Below are positions 11,557 through 23,306 of a stretch of 64,000 nt of DNA, in pieces. The notes under the pieces were generated by a model. That model did no database searches, had not been told where the DNA came from, and saw nothing but the letters and a program-made list of their open reading frames with translations. Positions within the stretch are counted from its first letter, which is position 1. Each line of letters begins with the position of its first letter. The position numbers were made by a program, and so were the translations under genes. The stretch covers positions 32,990,176-33,054,175 of the forward strand of contig CM070723.1 of NCBI GenBank assembly GCA_036346275.1, in the 5' to 3' direction. The DNA is from Otatea glauca. Taxonomy: Eukaryota > Streptophyta > Magnoliopsida > Poales > Poaceae.

Positions 11557-13182
11557 TTGATCAGATCATTGGTGATCTGTTTGAGTGGGTCACTTGATCA
11601 AAATCAGGTTTGTCCAGTTTCTGCCTCCACTCTGCCTTCGTTGCCTCCTTTGAGTCGAACGATGTTTCTCATGCATTATCCGATGAATCGTGGATTAATG
11701 CTATGCATGAGGAACTTGAGAACTTTGAGAGGAACAAGGTATGGCAGCTTGTCGAGCCCCCATCTGGTCATAATGTCATTGGGACCTAGTGGGTGTTCAA
11801 AAACAAGCAGAGTGAGGATGGGGTTGTCATTCGCAACAAGGCTAGGCTAGTTGCATGTGGCTTTTCTCAAAGTTGAGGGTCTTGACTTTGAGGAGACCTT
11901 TGCCCTCGTAGCTAGACTAGAGGCTATTAGGATCCCGCTTGCATTCTCTCGCATCCCAGGCTTCAAGCTCTATCAAATGGATGTCAAGAGTGCATTCCTC
12001 AATGGATATATTGAGGAAGAGGTTTATGTCAAACAACCTCCAGGATTCGAGAACCCCAAGTTTCCGAGTCATGTATACAAGCTCTCCAAAGCTTTGTATG
12101 GACTCAATCAAGCCCACAAAGCATGGTATGAGAGGCTCAAGTCTTATCTTCTCAGCCATGACGTCAAAATGGGCATAGTAGACAAAACTCTGTTCATCAG
12201 ACACCATGTGTCTCATTTTCTTTTTGTCCAGATTTATGTGGACGCTATCATTTTTGGTGGCTTATCTCATTCGCTTGTGTCTCAGTTTTCTGAGGTGATG
12301 AGCACAGAGTTTGAGATGAGTATGATGGGCGAGTTGAGCTACTTTCTTGGCTTCCAAATCAAGCAGACTCGGGAGGGTACTTTCTTGCATCAAGGCAAGT
12401 ATACCCGTGACCTCCTGAGGCGCTTCGATATGTCTGATGGGAAGCCGGTGATGACTCCTATGGCCACCACTACTATTCTCGAGCCCGATGAGGATGGTGA
12501 GCCTGCTGATCAAAAGGAGTTTCAGAGCATGATCAGCTCCCTCTTGTACCTCACTGCTTCGAGGCCGGACATACATTTCGCTGTGTGTCTGTGCGCTCGA
12601 TTTCAAGCTTCTCCTCGCGCCTCTCACCGCCAAAGGTCAAGCGCATCTTCGTGTACCTTCGTGCTACCACCGATTATGGTATTTGGTACTCTTCGCCTTC
12701 TTGTCTATCTCTTAGAGCCTTTTCCGATGTCGACTTTGTCTGGTCAGGGATAGATAGGAAGAGCACTTCTGGCATTTGCCAATTCATTGGCACTTCTCTT
12801 GTTTCTTGGTCATCTAGGAAGCGATGCGGGGTTGCATACCCACCGAGGCCGAGTATGTTGTCGCACCCATTGTCAGAGCTGTGTGCTCTCGATAAGATCG
12901 ACCTTACGGGACTATGGGTTAGAGATAGAGAGTGTGCCACTTTTCTCGTGACAACACTTCAGCTATTTGCATTACTAAAAACCCAAAGGCAACATTCCGG
13001 ACCAAACACATTGATATTAGATATCACTTCCTTAGAGACCATGTGGAGAAGGGAGATATCGCGCTCGATCAGAGAGAGTGACCTTCAATGAGCCGATATC
13101 TTCACCAAGCCTTTGGATAGCTCCAGATTTGTTGCCTTGAGGAGTGAGCTTGGAGTCGTGAGCCCTTACGGCCTTTCGTGAG
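11557..13182 (+). pseudogene. Copia-1 reverse transcriptase and RNase H
   Basis: The main open stretch 11851-12753 is a copia RT: YQMDVKSAFLNGYIEEEVYVKQPPGF, YKLSKALYGL and YFLGFQIKQTREGTFLHQ. The catalytic box at 12235-12255 reads YVDAIIFGG: the second Asp is Ala (GCT at 12244-12246), whereas Copia-2 has GAT there. The RT is therefore predicted inactive. RNase H follows in another frame (IDRKSTSGICQFIGTSLVSWSSRK, about 12760-12830) and degrades towards the pol end near LADIFTKPLD-like sequence at 13090-13125. Confidence 0.9.
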
Positions 13183-15003
13183 GGGGAGCTATTTGTATAT
13201 TATGTATTATATGTTTTCTTCCAGCTTTTCTTTTCTTTGTGCTTCTTCTGGGTGACTTTGGGCTTGTTTTCTTGAGTTGAGTTCACTCACTTAGACTTCT
13301 GGCATGCCTTGCATGGACCTCTTATCTTGTGCTTTAGGTTGCTATCATGCGTGATTAGCTGTTCTCTCTTCTCTCTAGGTTGAGTTCCCTCACAGTCTTA
13401 TAAGTCTAGCAGGTATTGGGCCTCCTCGGTAGACAGGGTCTGTGTGCACTCCTTAGTTGGGATCTAGAGTCAGCTTCCCTATGTCAGTCTCTGGGAAGAT
13501 AAGAGCGAGTCTAAGCCGTAGTGAGTCTCTTATATCTTTTCTATGCTCTATAGCCATCCAGTTTTGCGCTCGACTTCTTCTCCTCATTCTGTTTTTCTGG
13601 TTATTATTGAGTTCATTCGGTTTTTCTTTGTGCCTAATCTTGATAATAACTCGACTTTAACCAGATTTGAGCTTAAAATCGATTCATTTGTTGAGGGGAA
13701 GTTTGGGAATCTGTTCGCATTGCATATACACCGCATTTCTGCTTAATGAGCTTTGTCTATTATGCAATTGATTTCTTCTTCATGCTATACACCATGCTGC
13801 ATCATATGGAGGAAATCACTATCTCAGATATGTCCAAGTTCATTTAACTTGCTAAGCTTTAAAATGAAAAAAGTCTTAAATGAAAAACTTGATGAAACTT
13901 GTTGCTTTTACTTGCTAGGTTTCTTCTCTAGAGGTTTGTGCCATAATTTGAGAAATTTTGGAGTTCTCTAGAGTCCCTATAGCAACTTGGGTGAAACTAG
14001 TTTGATCCATGCTAGAGTCCTTCAATTGCTCATGAATCATTGTGCTAAAAATGAAAATTAAACAAAATTGACTCTTCTTGTGCACATACGACTCTACACC
14101 TTGCATTCACAAGACCGCTTCCCATTGCACTTGGGATGAACTTGGAATACATCGTGTTTGACCTAGACCATCCTCTTAAGAGTTCATTTTGAGATGGTCG
14201 CATATGGCTTGAGTCAATTGGTTGTCAAAAGAAAATGCAAATAAATTAAAAACAAAGACATATGTGGGTAAAGAATGCAAATAATGTCAAACATTTGCAC
14301 CCCTCTATGTCTTGTATGATGATAAATCAAAATTTGCATTAAGTGATAAATGAGCCCGAAGGACCTTGTATGCTCTTCTAGATTCCCCAAAATGTTGAGT
14401 AGGTTGAACTCTAGGTTTTACTTTTGATCCTTAGAGTGGCTATTCTTCTATTTTTGAAACTAAAGCTAAGTGTTGCACTTGTCAAATCTTGCTAAAAATG
14501 AAATATTCAAAACTAAGCTCGTATTTGCACTTGGACATGTCTTAGTTTAGTCATCTTCTGAAATTGACAAGCTTGGTGTAATATCCTTCCATTTTGATCA
14601 ATTGGATAATCTTCAAAGCTCTTTCGATTGCATTTCATGCATACATAAAAAGTTGATGCCTATATTGCCAAAAGGGGGAGAAAACGTAGAAAAGGCATCA
14701 CTAAAAAGATAAAAATGTGAATGCTTATTTGGTTATTATGATCTTTGTAAAACTATGCTACTACTTCTGTTGGATGATGATCTCATAATCACATTTGATA
14801 TTTTTAGTTGGATTTTAGAGTTTTTGTTGAAAACTTGCTCATTCTTAAATTTAACTCTAAAATTTAAATTCCTCTTCGTCAACTTGGTCATGGTTCTAAT
14901 TTCTATCTTTGGACCAAGTTTGACTTTACAACTAAAAATTGCTTTCTTCATTTTCATCAAACTCAAATTTATGCCTTTTTGTGTGGTTTGTCAATATTCT
15001 CAT
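13183..15003 (+). other. Copia-1 post-pol non-coding region with extra polypurine tracts
   Basis: About 1.8 kb of AT-rich sequence without a convincing ORF. It contains GAGGGGGAGCT (about 13180), GAGGGGAAG (about 13693) and AAAAGGGGGAGAA (about 14670), all like the real polypurine tract. Several Sireviruses carry an env-like gene here; I see none. It aligns by eye with 47590-48854 plus 61247-61764 in Copia-2 and gives the uninterrupted version of the CACTA insertion site (about 14478-14500). Confidence 0.75.
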
Positions 15004-15015
15004 CAAGGGGGAGAT
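15004..15015 (+). other. Copia-1 polypurine tract
   Basis: CAAGGGGGAGAT abuts the TG of the 3' LTR. The same tract precedes the Copia-2 3' LTR at 61753-61764. Confidence 0.9.
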
Positions 15016-16698
15016 TGAAGGACCATGTGGAGGTCCATCCATGTTTGTGATGAGTATTTGACTTTATTTGAGCAAGGTGTGCTCAAGTTTGAGTTTGATT
15101 TGGATTGATTTTCAAAATGAAGCATTTTGAGTTGTTTCTGCCAGGAGTGGCAGTACCGGTCGTATGGACGCGGTAGTGATGAGTTGGATGGTTTATTGCA
15201 CATCATTGTGGGTATTGCTATGTGAGGAGTTTCCTTGTCTTTGATGGTTGCAGGACGACGGTGCTAGGTCATGGTGAGGCGGAGGATGACCGGGACTAGG
15301 CGAGGAGCGTCGGAGGTCCAGACGGTTGGGAGATCGCCGGAAAATGATCGGAGACAGAGTCCGGGCAAGTCAAAAAGACAAGGAAAGGAGATGATGCTAG
15401 CTAGATGCCGCGTGGATCAATGAGGGCCGTCAGATTGAGGTCTAGTTGATAGGTTAGCGGGTCTAGGTAGTATGCTTTGAAAACCGTGCAAGAAAACCCG
15501 GTATGTGTGTGGGTTTTGGGTTAGCCCTTGCATGGCTGTGTGTGGGGGTTAATCCTAGCCCTTAGCTGAGTGCTCTAGGGTTCAGGGACTCATCCAAGGG
15601 TGGTAAGTGGCCCAAGAGTATAGTATAAATAGGGGTGGAGGGGTAGCCTCCTTCCCTTGAAGGTTTTGAGGTTTTTGATGCTCCTTTGAGCTTTGCCCAC
15701 ATGAATGTGAGGCTTTGTAACCTCTCCTTCCAGAAATGAAATGTTTCCTCAAATCATTTATTTTCTTTGTTCATTTACATTACGCATTTAAATTACGCAA
15801 TTTACATTATGCACTTAAATTCAGCACTTACATTCTTGCAATTTACATTTCTACAATTTGGATTTGCCTCCCCTCCTTCTAAATGCTGTTCTTCTAGGAT
15901 GTATTAAGGGTGTTCATTTGGTTTTACATCTTTCTTACACCCTTGGATAGACTAGAGATCAAGTTTTGTATCAATTTGCAAATCTGTCCAGAACTTGTTC
16001 TTCACGCAGTAGTCAGTATTTGATTTTTTTAAACATATATAGAAATAATTTTTAAGTGATTCTTTTCGAAGAAGGTTCAGGACTCATATATACATCTGTA
16101 TAAAATTTCTTGAGTCCACTGGTTGTACCGTTTGAGAGCTATGAAGTGAAAACCGAGCCTCAAACTTTCTGGTCGAAGTTCCTAACCTTCTGTATTGCTT
16201 GATTTTTCATTCTTATTCTACAAAGCTTTCTGTGGTGATTTTTGGTGGAGTGTTTCACGACTCTACTGCTCACAGGGACAAAAATTCCCAAAAATTTTAG
16301 AGGAACAGAAACTCACCAACCACTTGTTCCAACCGAGGACAATTTCTGAAAATCTGCTTTAACTTTTCTGAAAAGAGACTTTGGTATTTTAGCTTTATCT
16401 CTTTTAGAAAAGAAGTCTTTTGAATTGATTCCTCTTTTGTTTGGACACTTGACAACCAGGATTGTGATTAAAAAACCCCTCATATGATTCATGGTTCTTA
16501 TCCATGCAAGCTAAGGGTACACATAGTTGTCTAATTGTTTTGGGTTTTGGAGGGTGTGCGAATATGAGAAGCACCAGTTTGAACAAAAATATTTGGGTGC
16601 TTTAGATTTTTATTGCAAGAGTGTTTGGAGTACTTTGAGTAGGGGAAATTTTATTTAGGATCATTCACCCCCCCTCTGATCGCCATTTCGATCTTTCA
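15016..16698 (+). repeat. Copia-1 3' LTR
   Basis: 1683 bp, TGAAGGACC...CTTTCA, matching 5505-7184 throughout, with TATAAATA at 15624-15631. The target duplication AAATC follows directly. Confidence 0.95.
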
Positions 16699-16703
16699 AA
16701 ATC
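16699..16703. repeat. Copia-1 target site duplication, right copy (AAATC)
   Basis: Matches 5500-5504 exactly and lies directly after the terminal CA. Confidence 0.95.
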
Positions 16704-16799
16704 AACTTGCAGTGGTTGGGGGATTGGCTCCTCATTCTGGTTGCCTGCCTGGTTAGCACCACTTCCACTGGCTCCAGTGTTGCCACGAGTCCTCACCAT
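16699..16799 (-). pseudogene. Tekay-1 gag N-terminus (5' part of split gag)
   Basis: Starts at the ATG at 16799-16797: MVRTRGNTGASGSGANQAG and then a Gln/Pro-rich stretch, a typical Tekay gag start. It is cut at 16703/16699 by Copia-1. The 101 bases to the junction leave two bases of a codon that are completed in frame at 5499. Confidence 0.85.
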
Positions 16800-17247
16800 C
16801 TGTTGAAAGCTTCCAAGGTTAAGAAAAGAAGAAAGCATAGACAAGTAAAAGAACTTATGCGGGGAAAACAAGTGTAACTTAAATTATTTAGCAACTTCAT
16901 TAATATAATATAAAATAGTATGGTTGCTCACAAGTGCCTAAGGGCCATACAACACACACCAGACACTCACAAACAAAAACAAGTAAACAAACATAAGACT
17001 CTACAACGACTCACACCTACTGGCGACTCAAAAACAAAAGACGCGACTCAAATAACTTGACTCCACATTTGAGTCAACTCTGAAGGGAAAAGAACTCTCA
17101 GTCACTAAGCCACCCGGGGTGCGGTCCTCCCGGTAGATTCTGTGGCGAGTGCGGTGGCATAGGGGCAAACTGGTCCTGGTGACCTACTGCAGCCAGTACA
17201 AATGAACCCATTGACTCGGCTGGTCCAAAGGCTGCCTGCTCCTGCTC

Positions 17248-17775
17248 CTACGGATCTGGGTCATGCAGCTCCAGAACTGGCTCAGGCTTAGGTCCATACA
17301 GAGCCATCTCCAACTCAAGAATCCTCTGCATAGCGTGAGCTAAGTTCTCCCGCAGCTGAGTTATAGCCTCTGTGACCTCATCGCGGGCTCTCTGCAGCTC
17401 CTGGACTGTCTCATCCATGGCCTCCTCCTGGGCGATAACATATCTCGCCAGGTGAGTAATCGTTGCGTCCTCCTCCAAGAACTCAATCCTGTCGTGGCGA
17501 TTATCTCGGCGTGGGTGGTGACGAAAGACAGTGCCATCCAACTCTGTGGAGTAGGTGCGGACGATCTACCGCATCGCAAGATGTGCCGTCTCCTGAATCT
17601 CGGCCTCGAATGAAGTTCTTCTAACGGTGATGTAGATAGGACGGCTTGCCCTCGTCCGCTCTCGAGCATAAACAGTGATCTTGACATCCCAGGCGATATC
17701 AAGCCCTGCCCGCACTACAGTGGTCCCTGATAAAGCGGCCTGTCGAAGCCTCCGAGAAGTTGCATCATACGCCAT
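17248..17775 (-). pseudogene. Tekay-1 extra ORF upstream of gag (orf0-like)
   Basis: Between primer site and gag the minus strand holds one reading frame of about 175 codons interrupted by a single TAG near 17566. The N-terminal half starts MAYDATSRRLRQAALSG and contains VKITVYARERT and IYITVRR. The C-terminal half has a heptad-like helix (EEAMDETVQELQRARDEV) and ends in LHDPDP. I recognise no catalytic domain. From memory, some rice gypsy elements of the RIRE3/RIRE8 type were described with an orf0 in this position, so this may be its homologue. It is Glu/Arg-rich and probably coiled-coil. Function unknown. Confidence 0.6.
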
Positions 17776-18012
17776 AGCTCAGCGGCGAATCCTCCAGTGC
17801 GCTCTCCATAGGTGTGGATCCTTCTCATCTGCCAAAATAGACCTAGTTTAAAAACCCAACATAACAACAGAAAATGCAGCATAGGTATGATCAAGAGAGA
17901 AAAGATAAGTCAAGATTTCATTGATATTCTTGCTCAAGTTGTTAAATTCATAGAAATTAGTTTTATCCACCTGGGCACAACTATCCTAGTTAGGGTCAAG
18001 ACCTACAGTCAA

Positions 18013-18028
18013 CCTGGCTCTGATACGA
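18013..18028 (-). other. Tekay-1 primer binding site
   Basis: On the minus strand TCGTATCAGAGCCAGG lies four bases inside the 5' LTR end (18033). It matches the initiator tRNA-Met type site TGGTATCAGAGC with one change. Confidence 0.8.
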
Positions 18029-18032
18029 CCTC

Positions 18033-21000
18033 TGTCAGGACCCGATTATGAGAATACGGACTCTCTGTATATTCTGTGCCAGTCCAGGATCACGCTAGCA
18101 CACACAGATTTTACTGGGTTGCACTTTGCAGACATTACAATGATACAATAATAAATAGTGCAAACGTTTATATAAACTGAATTGTACGACCTTATGGTCT
18201 CCTTACATAAATCAGCCACGCAGGGCTTACATTATCAGAGTAAAAGGGAACAGTGGAAAACAGTAAAACTTTGTGGAAGCCTTCATCTTGCCACAGGCAA
18301 CCGACTGGGCTTGCCTCCTAATTATCAGGATCATCAATGAACTCCTCCTCCCAGGCCGGTGTAGACTCCTCCACTGATGTTGGGGTTGATAGGCAAGGAG
18401 GGGTGAGTACTCAAGGCACTCAAAAAGTAATGCACAGAATGCGGTACTATTACTACATGCAAGGCTTATCCCAAGGAATTGGCTTACTTGGTTCTTTTGC
18501 ATCAAACAACATTTTTAATCTATCATCTTGTTTAGGTTAAAAGCAGTGAAACAGTTATATATAATGTTAAGTTCTTCAAACAGTTTTTCTTCAAAGACTC
18601 TTGGGAGCCTTAATAATTCATTTTCACACTAGCACATAGCCACCTATTCCATATTTTATTTTTGAAGATCTACCCCTTGACTGTAATCCCCGAGCAATGC
18701 TTAATACCGCGAGCACGGCTATTCAAATAGAATTGACACTCTGTAGAGGTTGTACACTTTACCCACAAGATACAGCCGCTCACCACACAGGTGATTGTTC
18801 GCAACAAAGCCTTTCAGGAACCTCTATCTTAACCAATGAACCTCTCCGGTATTGCCTTCACTATCACTCTCCTCACACAGAGCCGATGTGTAGGATAGGC
18901 CAACACCGTTGGATAGGCACCAAGCCGTAGCACAAGTACGCTCCCCCACACAGATACACCCCTGTGTACTGTCACCCTGAGGTATCAGAGGAAAGATATC
19001 AGAACCCTAATTAACTAGGTCTGTCCCATATCAGACATGTGGTTGTACGGGCGACTCAGTTCAAAGACTTGCAAGGTGAAGTCCATAGCTGACCAAGACA
19101 AGACTTCCAACACTCAACAGTGGCACATAGCCCAATGTGGCACACAGACTCACATCAATCATCAACCCATTGCCACACAGGCCCACCTGGCACAAAGCCT
19201 CTTGCCAATTGCCCCAGTCTAAATCATTTCTCACTCCGTTGATTATTGTGCAACACATGCCAACAATAACTCAACATCGGTACAGAACCACACAGGTCTC
19301 TGTACCTCAATCTCATCATGTGGCATCATCACACCACTTTCAAAATAAATTCAATATTTCATTAGTCAACATTGATACATTTTCCGAAAGATCATTCTTG
19401 ACTCGTTGCAAGGCTAAGCTTCTAATCACGGTATAGCCTCCCGTGTTGGCATCATATTAATATCCAACAAATACGAATAACCTTAGGGTGGACAATGATT
19501 TAAGGGCATACAAATAGTAATTTCAAGGTGGCGATTGCAATATGGGTTGATTAGCTACATACCCTAAATTAATTTAAATTCATTTTTAATTAATTTAGCA
19601 TGCATAATTTCAAAGCAAAATACATTTAGAAGAAACTGGGATCAAAATGGTCAAAGCATCACTTGCCTTCAAAGAGCTGCTGGTCTCGATCCGAAGCTTG
19701 ATCTTGAGCGATGAACTCTTCTTTGAAACTTTCTGGCAAATTTGCGTATACGCGTAAAAATAACATATGCAATAAATAACCAAAACAGTAGACTATATAA
19801 CCTCAAAAATTCAATTAAAATTCACCATTAAAGATAGAACAATTTTACAAATTTTTAGAGACTGGAATCACCTCAATCGGAGTTAAAATGCAAAAGTTAT
19901 AGCCTTTTAAAGTTTTAAATAAAATATAAATCAGAAAATCCGATTTGTTTTAATTATTTTTATACGGAAAAATTGGGATTTATGACGTCAGCATGACCTA
20001 ATGATGATGTCAGCTGCGAAATGAAATTCGGCCGAATTATTTTTATATATAGAAAAATATTTATGACGTCAGCGATAACGTCAGCGTGACACGTGGCAGC
20101 CTTCTGATACTGCCATGTCGCCTCGGTTTATGGGCTCGGTCCACGGCTCGGATCGGCTCCACCGTGGACTCAGTCCACCAGCACAGTGCTTCCACGCGAC
20201 AAGATCTGAGCCGTTCATTGAATCAACGGTTAGATCTCATGCGTCACACCGCACTGCCTCGAATCCACGCGACACGCGTCGCACATCCGATGGTCGCTCA
20301 GATCCGACGGCTGGATCTCGCGCACGTTCGGCGGCGACTCGGTTCATGCGCGGCGACGCAGCAAGATCGCAGCGATTCGCCTGGAAGCAACGGTTGGATC
20401 TGGTCTCCGCCCCGGTCAACGCGCACACGCGTCTGTGCGCGATTCGACGAGGGTACGACGCCATCACCGCCGCACGTTCAAATCTGAACGGCGCGGATCC
20501 TTAGGGCAACCCTGATCTAAACTCTACCATTTAGATCTAATCCGACGGTGCAGGTTACCGGAGCGGTTTACTGTGCACAAAGAAACGTGGCACAATCTCA
20601 AGCGTCCACCGCAGATCTAACAGCTAAGATCTAATAAAAGACCTAGTATCCAGATCTAATCTACGACGCACATCACAGATTTAACGGCTACGACCTAATC
20701 CAAACGTAAAACAGAGAAGGGCTACATGGACTCACCTACGCGGTGCGATGAGGATCGAACGATCGGCGAGGTTCGACGAGGTTGACGGCGACGAAGAAGG
20801 AGGGGCTGTCGGAGCTGAGGAGGACGGCGTAGACGACGGCGCTACGGTGATCCTCCGGCGTGGAGAAGTGATCCAATCGACGCGGCTTCCTTCGGCGAAC
20901 TCGGGACTGGGTCGGAGCACGATGGAACGGCTCGAACGACGGCGAGAGGAAGCAAAAACAACGGCGGCGAGAGGAAGCAACTATGGCGAGCTCACACGGG

Positions 21001-21671
21001 CGCTAGAGAAGGTCTCGACGTGCGTGCAAGGAGTCTAAAAGGAGCGGCGAGAAGAGCTCTACACGGCGTAGCAACCGACACTTTAAAAGGAGCCTCGACG
21101 TGTGTGCAAACACCAACGAAATGAGCGGAAACGCTCGGCGGCGTTAACTCCGGCGATTACGCACGGTAGGACCGACATGGCTCCATCACGGTCGTCCAAG
21201 CAGCGACGATCCGATGGCGCACGTTCGCGGGCGACGCGGCGCAACGTTGACCGTTGGATCTCGATCCGACGGCTCGATTGGGCGGCGGCTAGGGTTTCGA
21301 CGAAGTGGCTGCGCGGGCTGACGGCGCGCGGGCTGATTTGGGCCGGACCGAAGGGTTTCGGTCCAAACACTATTCATCCGATTTTTAATACATTTTCTAA
21401 TTAAAATAATTCAGATCAATAAACAAAGACAAAATAAATAGCAAAAATACCCAGAAAAATCCAGAAAAATTCTAGAAAATATTTTTGAACATTTAGATCT
21501 CAGATAAAATATTACCAATAAAACTTTGCATAAACCTTCGTATGAATTTAATGAAATTCAAGAAAGGTCAAAAATAAATAAATCCAATTAAATTCTAATA
21601 AATTCACAGAAATTCTCAAAAATAAAAAATACTCCAAAGATTTAAATTAGAGTAAATTTCAGGGTGTTACA
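18033..21671 (-). repeat. Tekay-1 5' LTR (3.6 kb)
   Basis: In element orientation it starts TGTAACACCCTGAAATTT at 21671 and ends CTGACA at 18033. The AT-rich segment at 21370-21671 and GC-rich segment at 20090-21360 match the 3' LTR at 1-1142. The segment 18033-19700 matches the Tekay-type LTRs at 36757-38238 and 62364-64000 at lower identity. No coding function is seen; open frames here are chance frames in GC-rich sequence. Confidence 0.92.
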
Positions 21672-22714
21672 ACCCATGTGCGGAACCCCTTCTCCATCAT
21701 GTATTTTAAACTATACTCGTTTATCCATTCCTGTCGACATTTCATCAAATTGCTATTGCGCGCACAACATAACATCTTGTCTACTCTACACTACATGAAA
21801 CAAGTACTGCAAACATTCATAAATTTAATTTCTAAACTATATACTATCGCACATACTTTTCACAATTTTTCATGCCCAATCCAATCAATTCTACACATTT
21901 TAAATACTACTACAAATCTTAAAATACCTACATAACTACGTAACTATTGCTACTCTATACAGCTAAAGCGATAGAAGCAAAAATTATAACTACGATGTTG
22001 CCAACGACTTCTGTCACCTCCTACTTCTCCTTCACCTGCCCTTCCTCCTCCTCTTCCTCCTCCTCCTCCTCTTCTTCCTCCTCTTCTTATTCCTTCTCCT
22101 CCTTCCCCTCCTCTTTCTCCCTTTTTTTTCTTCTCCTCCTCTCTCTTTCTTTCTCTCAGCTAATAGATGTGAAATGTGGCTGTCTGGTCGACAGCATGTT
22201 GTTGCCCAGGTTTGCAATGCCCCTGTCGACGGGACTCTGTACCCATTGACGATAGAGCTTTGTAATAGCTGCAATAGGGTAGCTCTAAAAATTGTAAACG
22301 GTATATTATTTTTGTAATTTTTTTAAAAGATACATTATTAAAAAAAATCGGCAAATGAGGCTACGAAGTTGAAAACCCTGGCTCACTGTGACGGCATATT
22401 GATGACCCTTGTTCTAGCCTAAATGGAGAACAGTTGGGAAGTTCTTTTTATTATTTAACCTTTTTAAAATTGTATTTCTATTATTTACCCTTTGCATAAC
22501 TTATTTCCAAATTTAACTTTTTAACTACAACGTAGCAAATAATAATGGCACGTCATGGAAACTTTGAGCTAAAAAAAATGGCACTTGGAGACGCCATTGG
22601 TCATGATGTGGCCATGACTGGAGTGGCACCTTGGCCATGACGGCATGGCTAAAAAGGGTTAGATTGGGTCATCAATAGAAATTAATTAAAAAATTCATCC
22701 ATTGGGAGGATGCC
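21672..22714. other. Spacer between Tekay-1 and the Tat element
   Basis: AT-rich sequence without a recognisable gene or element. It contains the pyrimidine low-complexity tract annotated separately. It is probably older DNA into which both flanking elements inserted. Confidence 0.6.
22021..22158. repeat. CT-rich low-complexity tract
   Basis: An almost pure pyrimidine run of TCC/TTC/CTT units on the plus strand. Its apparent Ser- or Lys/Arg-rich open frames are compositional. Confidence 0.85.
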
Positions 22715-23256
22715 TGTGGAATATAAGAACCCGGGTACCCTCATGACAAGCCCAAGAGGGAGGCCCAGAAGATACTCCCCGCGTCAGGCCCCGCTGCCGT
22801 GCGCAAGGGGACATATCCTAAAGGAAGTTGAACTTATATTTAGATATGATAGATACGGTTGCAATCCGAGTCGTTAATAGGGTAGATAAAGGTGTAAACT
22901 CTATCCTGTAACCGACTAGAATCTTGTAAAACGATCAGAATCTCTTAACCGATCAGGACTCTGTAAGCCACCCCACCCCCGCTATATAATGGAGAGGGCG
23001 GGCAACGACAGAGGGATCTGATCACCCAAGCATAGAACGATCAAGCCATAGAGCATAGAACACCTCATATCGCCCAGAGCATATTGTGCTTTGAGCGACC
23101 CCAGATCCAAGAGATCCATATAATTCCAGCACACAAGATTAGGGTATTATCTCCTCTGCGAGAGCCTGAACCTGTATAAACCCTTGTCTTGTGTGACCTT
23201 CGAGTTTGAGATCGAGCGCCTACCCCATAAATTCATTGCCAACAACAAAAGTCGAC
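22715..23256 (+). repeat. Tat element 5' LTR
   Basis: 542 bp, matching 33770-34305. A TATA box (TATATAAT, 22983-22990) lies in the GC-rich context CCCCCGCTATATAATGGAGAGG. Confidence 0.93.
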
Positions 23257-23277
23257 AGTTGGCGCGCCAAGTAGGGG
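23257..23277 (+). other. Tat element primer binding site region
   Basis: TTGGCGCGCCAAGTAGGGG follows the LTR terminus. TGGCGC-type primer sites are usual for Tat-like elements; I did not assign the exact tRNA. Confidence 0.65.
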
Positions 23278-23306
23278 CAACGCTCCAATCTGTTCCTACA
23301 GACTCG

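Larger units (their letters stand above)
5505..16698 (+). mobile_element. Ty1/copia LTR retrotransposon (Sirevirus-like), Copia-1, complete but inactive
   Basis: An 11194-bp element with two LTRs of 1680 and 1683 bp, 5-bp AAATC target duplications, an initiator-tRNA-Met type primer site and a polypurine tract AAGGGGGAGAT at the 3' LTR. The order gag, protease, integrase, RT, RNase H (integrase before RT) defines Ty1/copia. Long LTRs, a very long coiled-coil gag and several AGGGGGAG tracts downstream of pol point to Sireviruses. The first about 440 bp of the two LTRs differ at about a dozen positions by eye, so the insertion is fairly young. RT carries YVDA in place of YVDD, and gag and integrase have stops and frameshifts. 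Confidence 0.93.
1..21671 (-). mobile_element. Ty3/gypsy chromovirus (Tekay clade) LTR retrotransposon, Tekay-1, with nested copia insertion
   Basis: On the minus strand the order is 5' LTR (18033-21671), primer site, an upstream ORF, gag, protease, RT, RNase H, integrase, chromodomain-like tail, polypurine tract and 3' LTR (1-1142, cut by the window edge). Integrase downstream of RT/RNase H defines Ty3/gypsy. The C-terminal region ending in VQWSRHLESEATWE resembles the chromodomain tail of Tekay/Del chromoviruses. LTRs start TGTAACA and end TGACA in element orientation. Gag is split by Copia-1 (5505-16698); removing it and one AAATC copy restores a continuous reading frame. Coding sequence has many stops and frameshifts, so the copy is dead. 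The left target duplication lies outside the window. Confidence 0.9.

Noticed and set aside
13190..15000. An env-like gene downstream of copia pol, as in some Sireviruses
   Set aside because: Open frames are short, AT-rich and not shared between Copia-1 and Copia-2.
20086..21404. Several open frames of about 100-130 codons in GC-rich sequence
   Set aside because: They lie in the Tekay LTR, occur in several frames at once and show no protein-like motifs.
22021..22274. Ser-rich (plus) and Arg/Lys-rich (minus) proteins
   Set aside because: Both are chance translations of a pyrimidine low-complexity tract.
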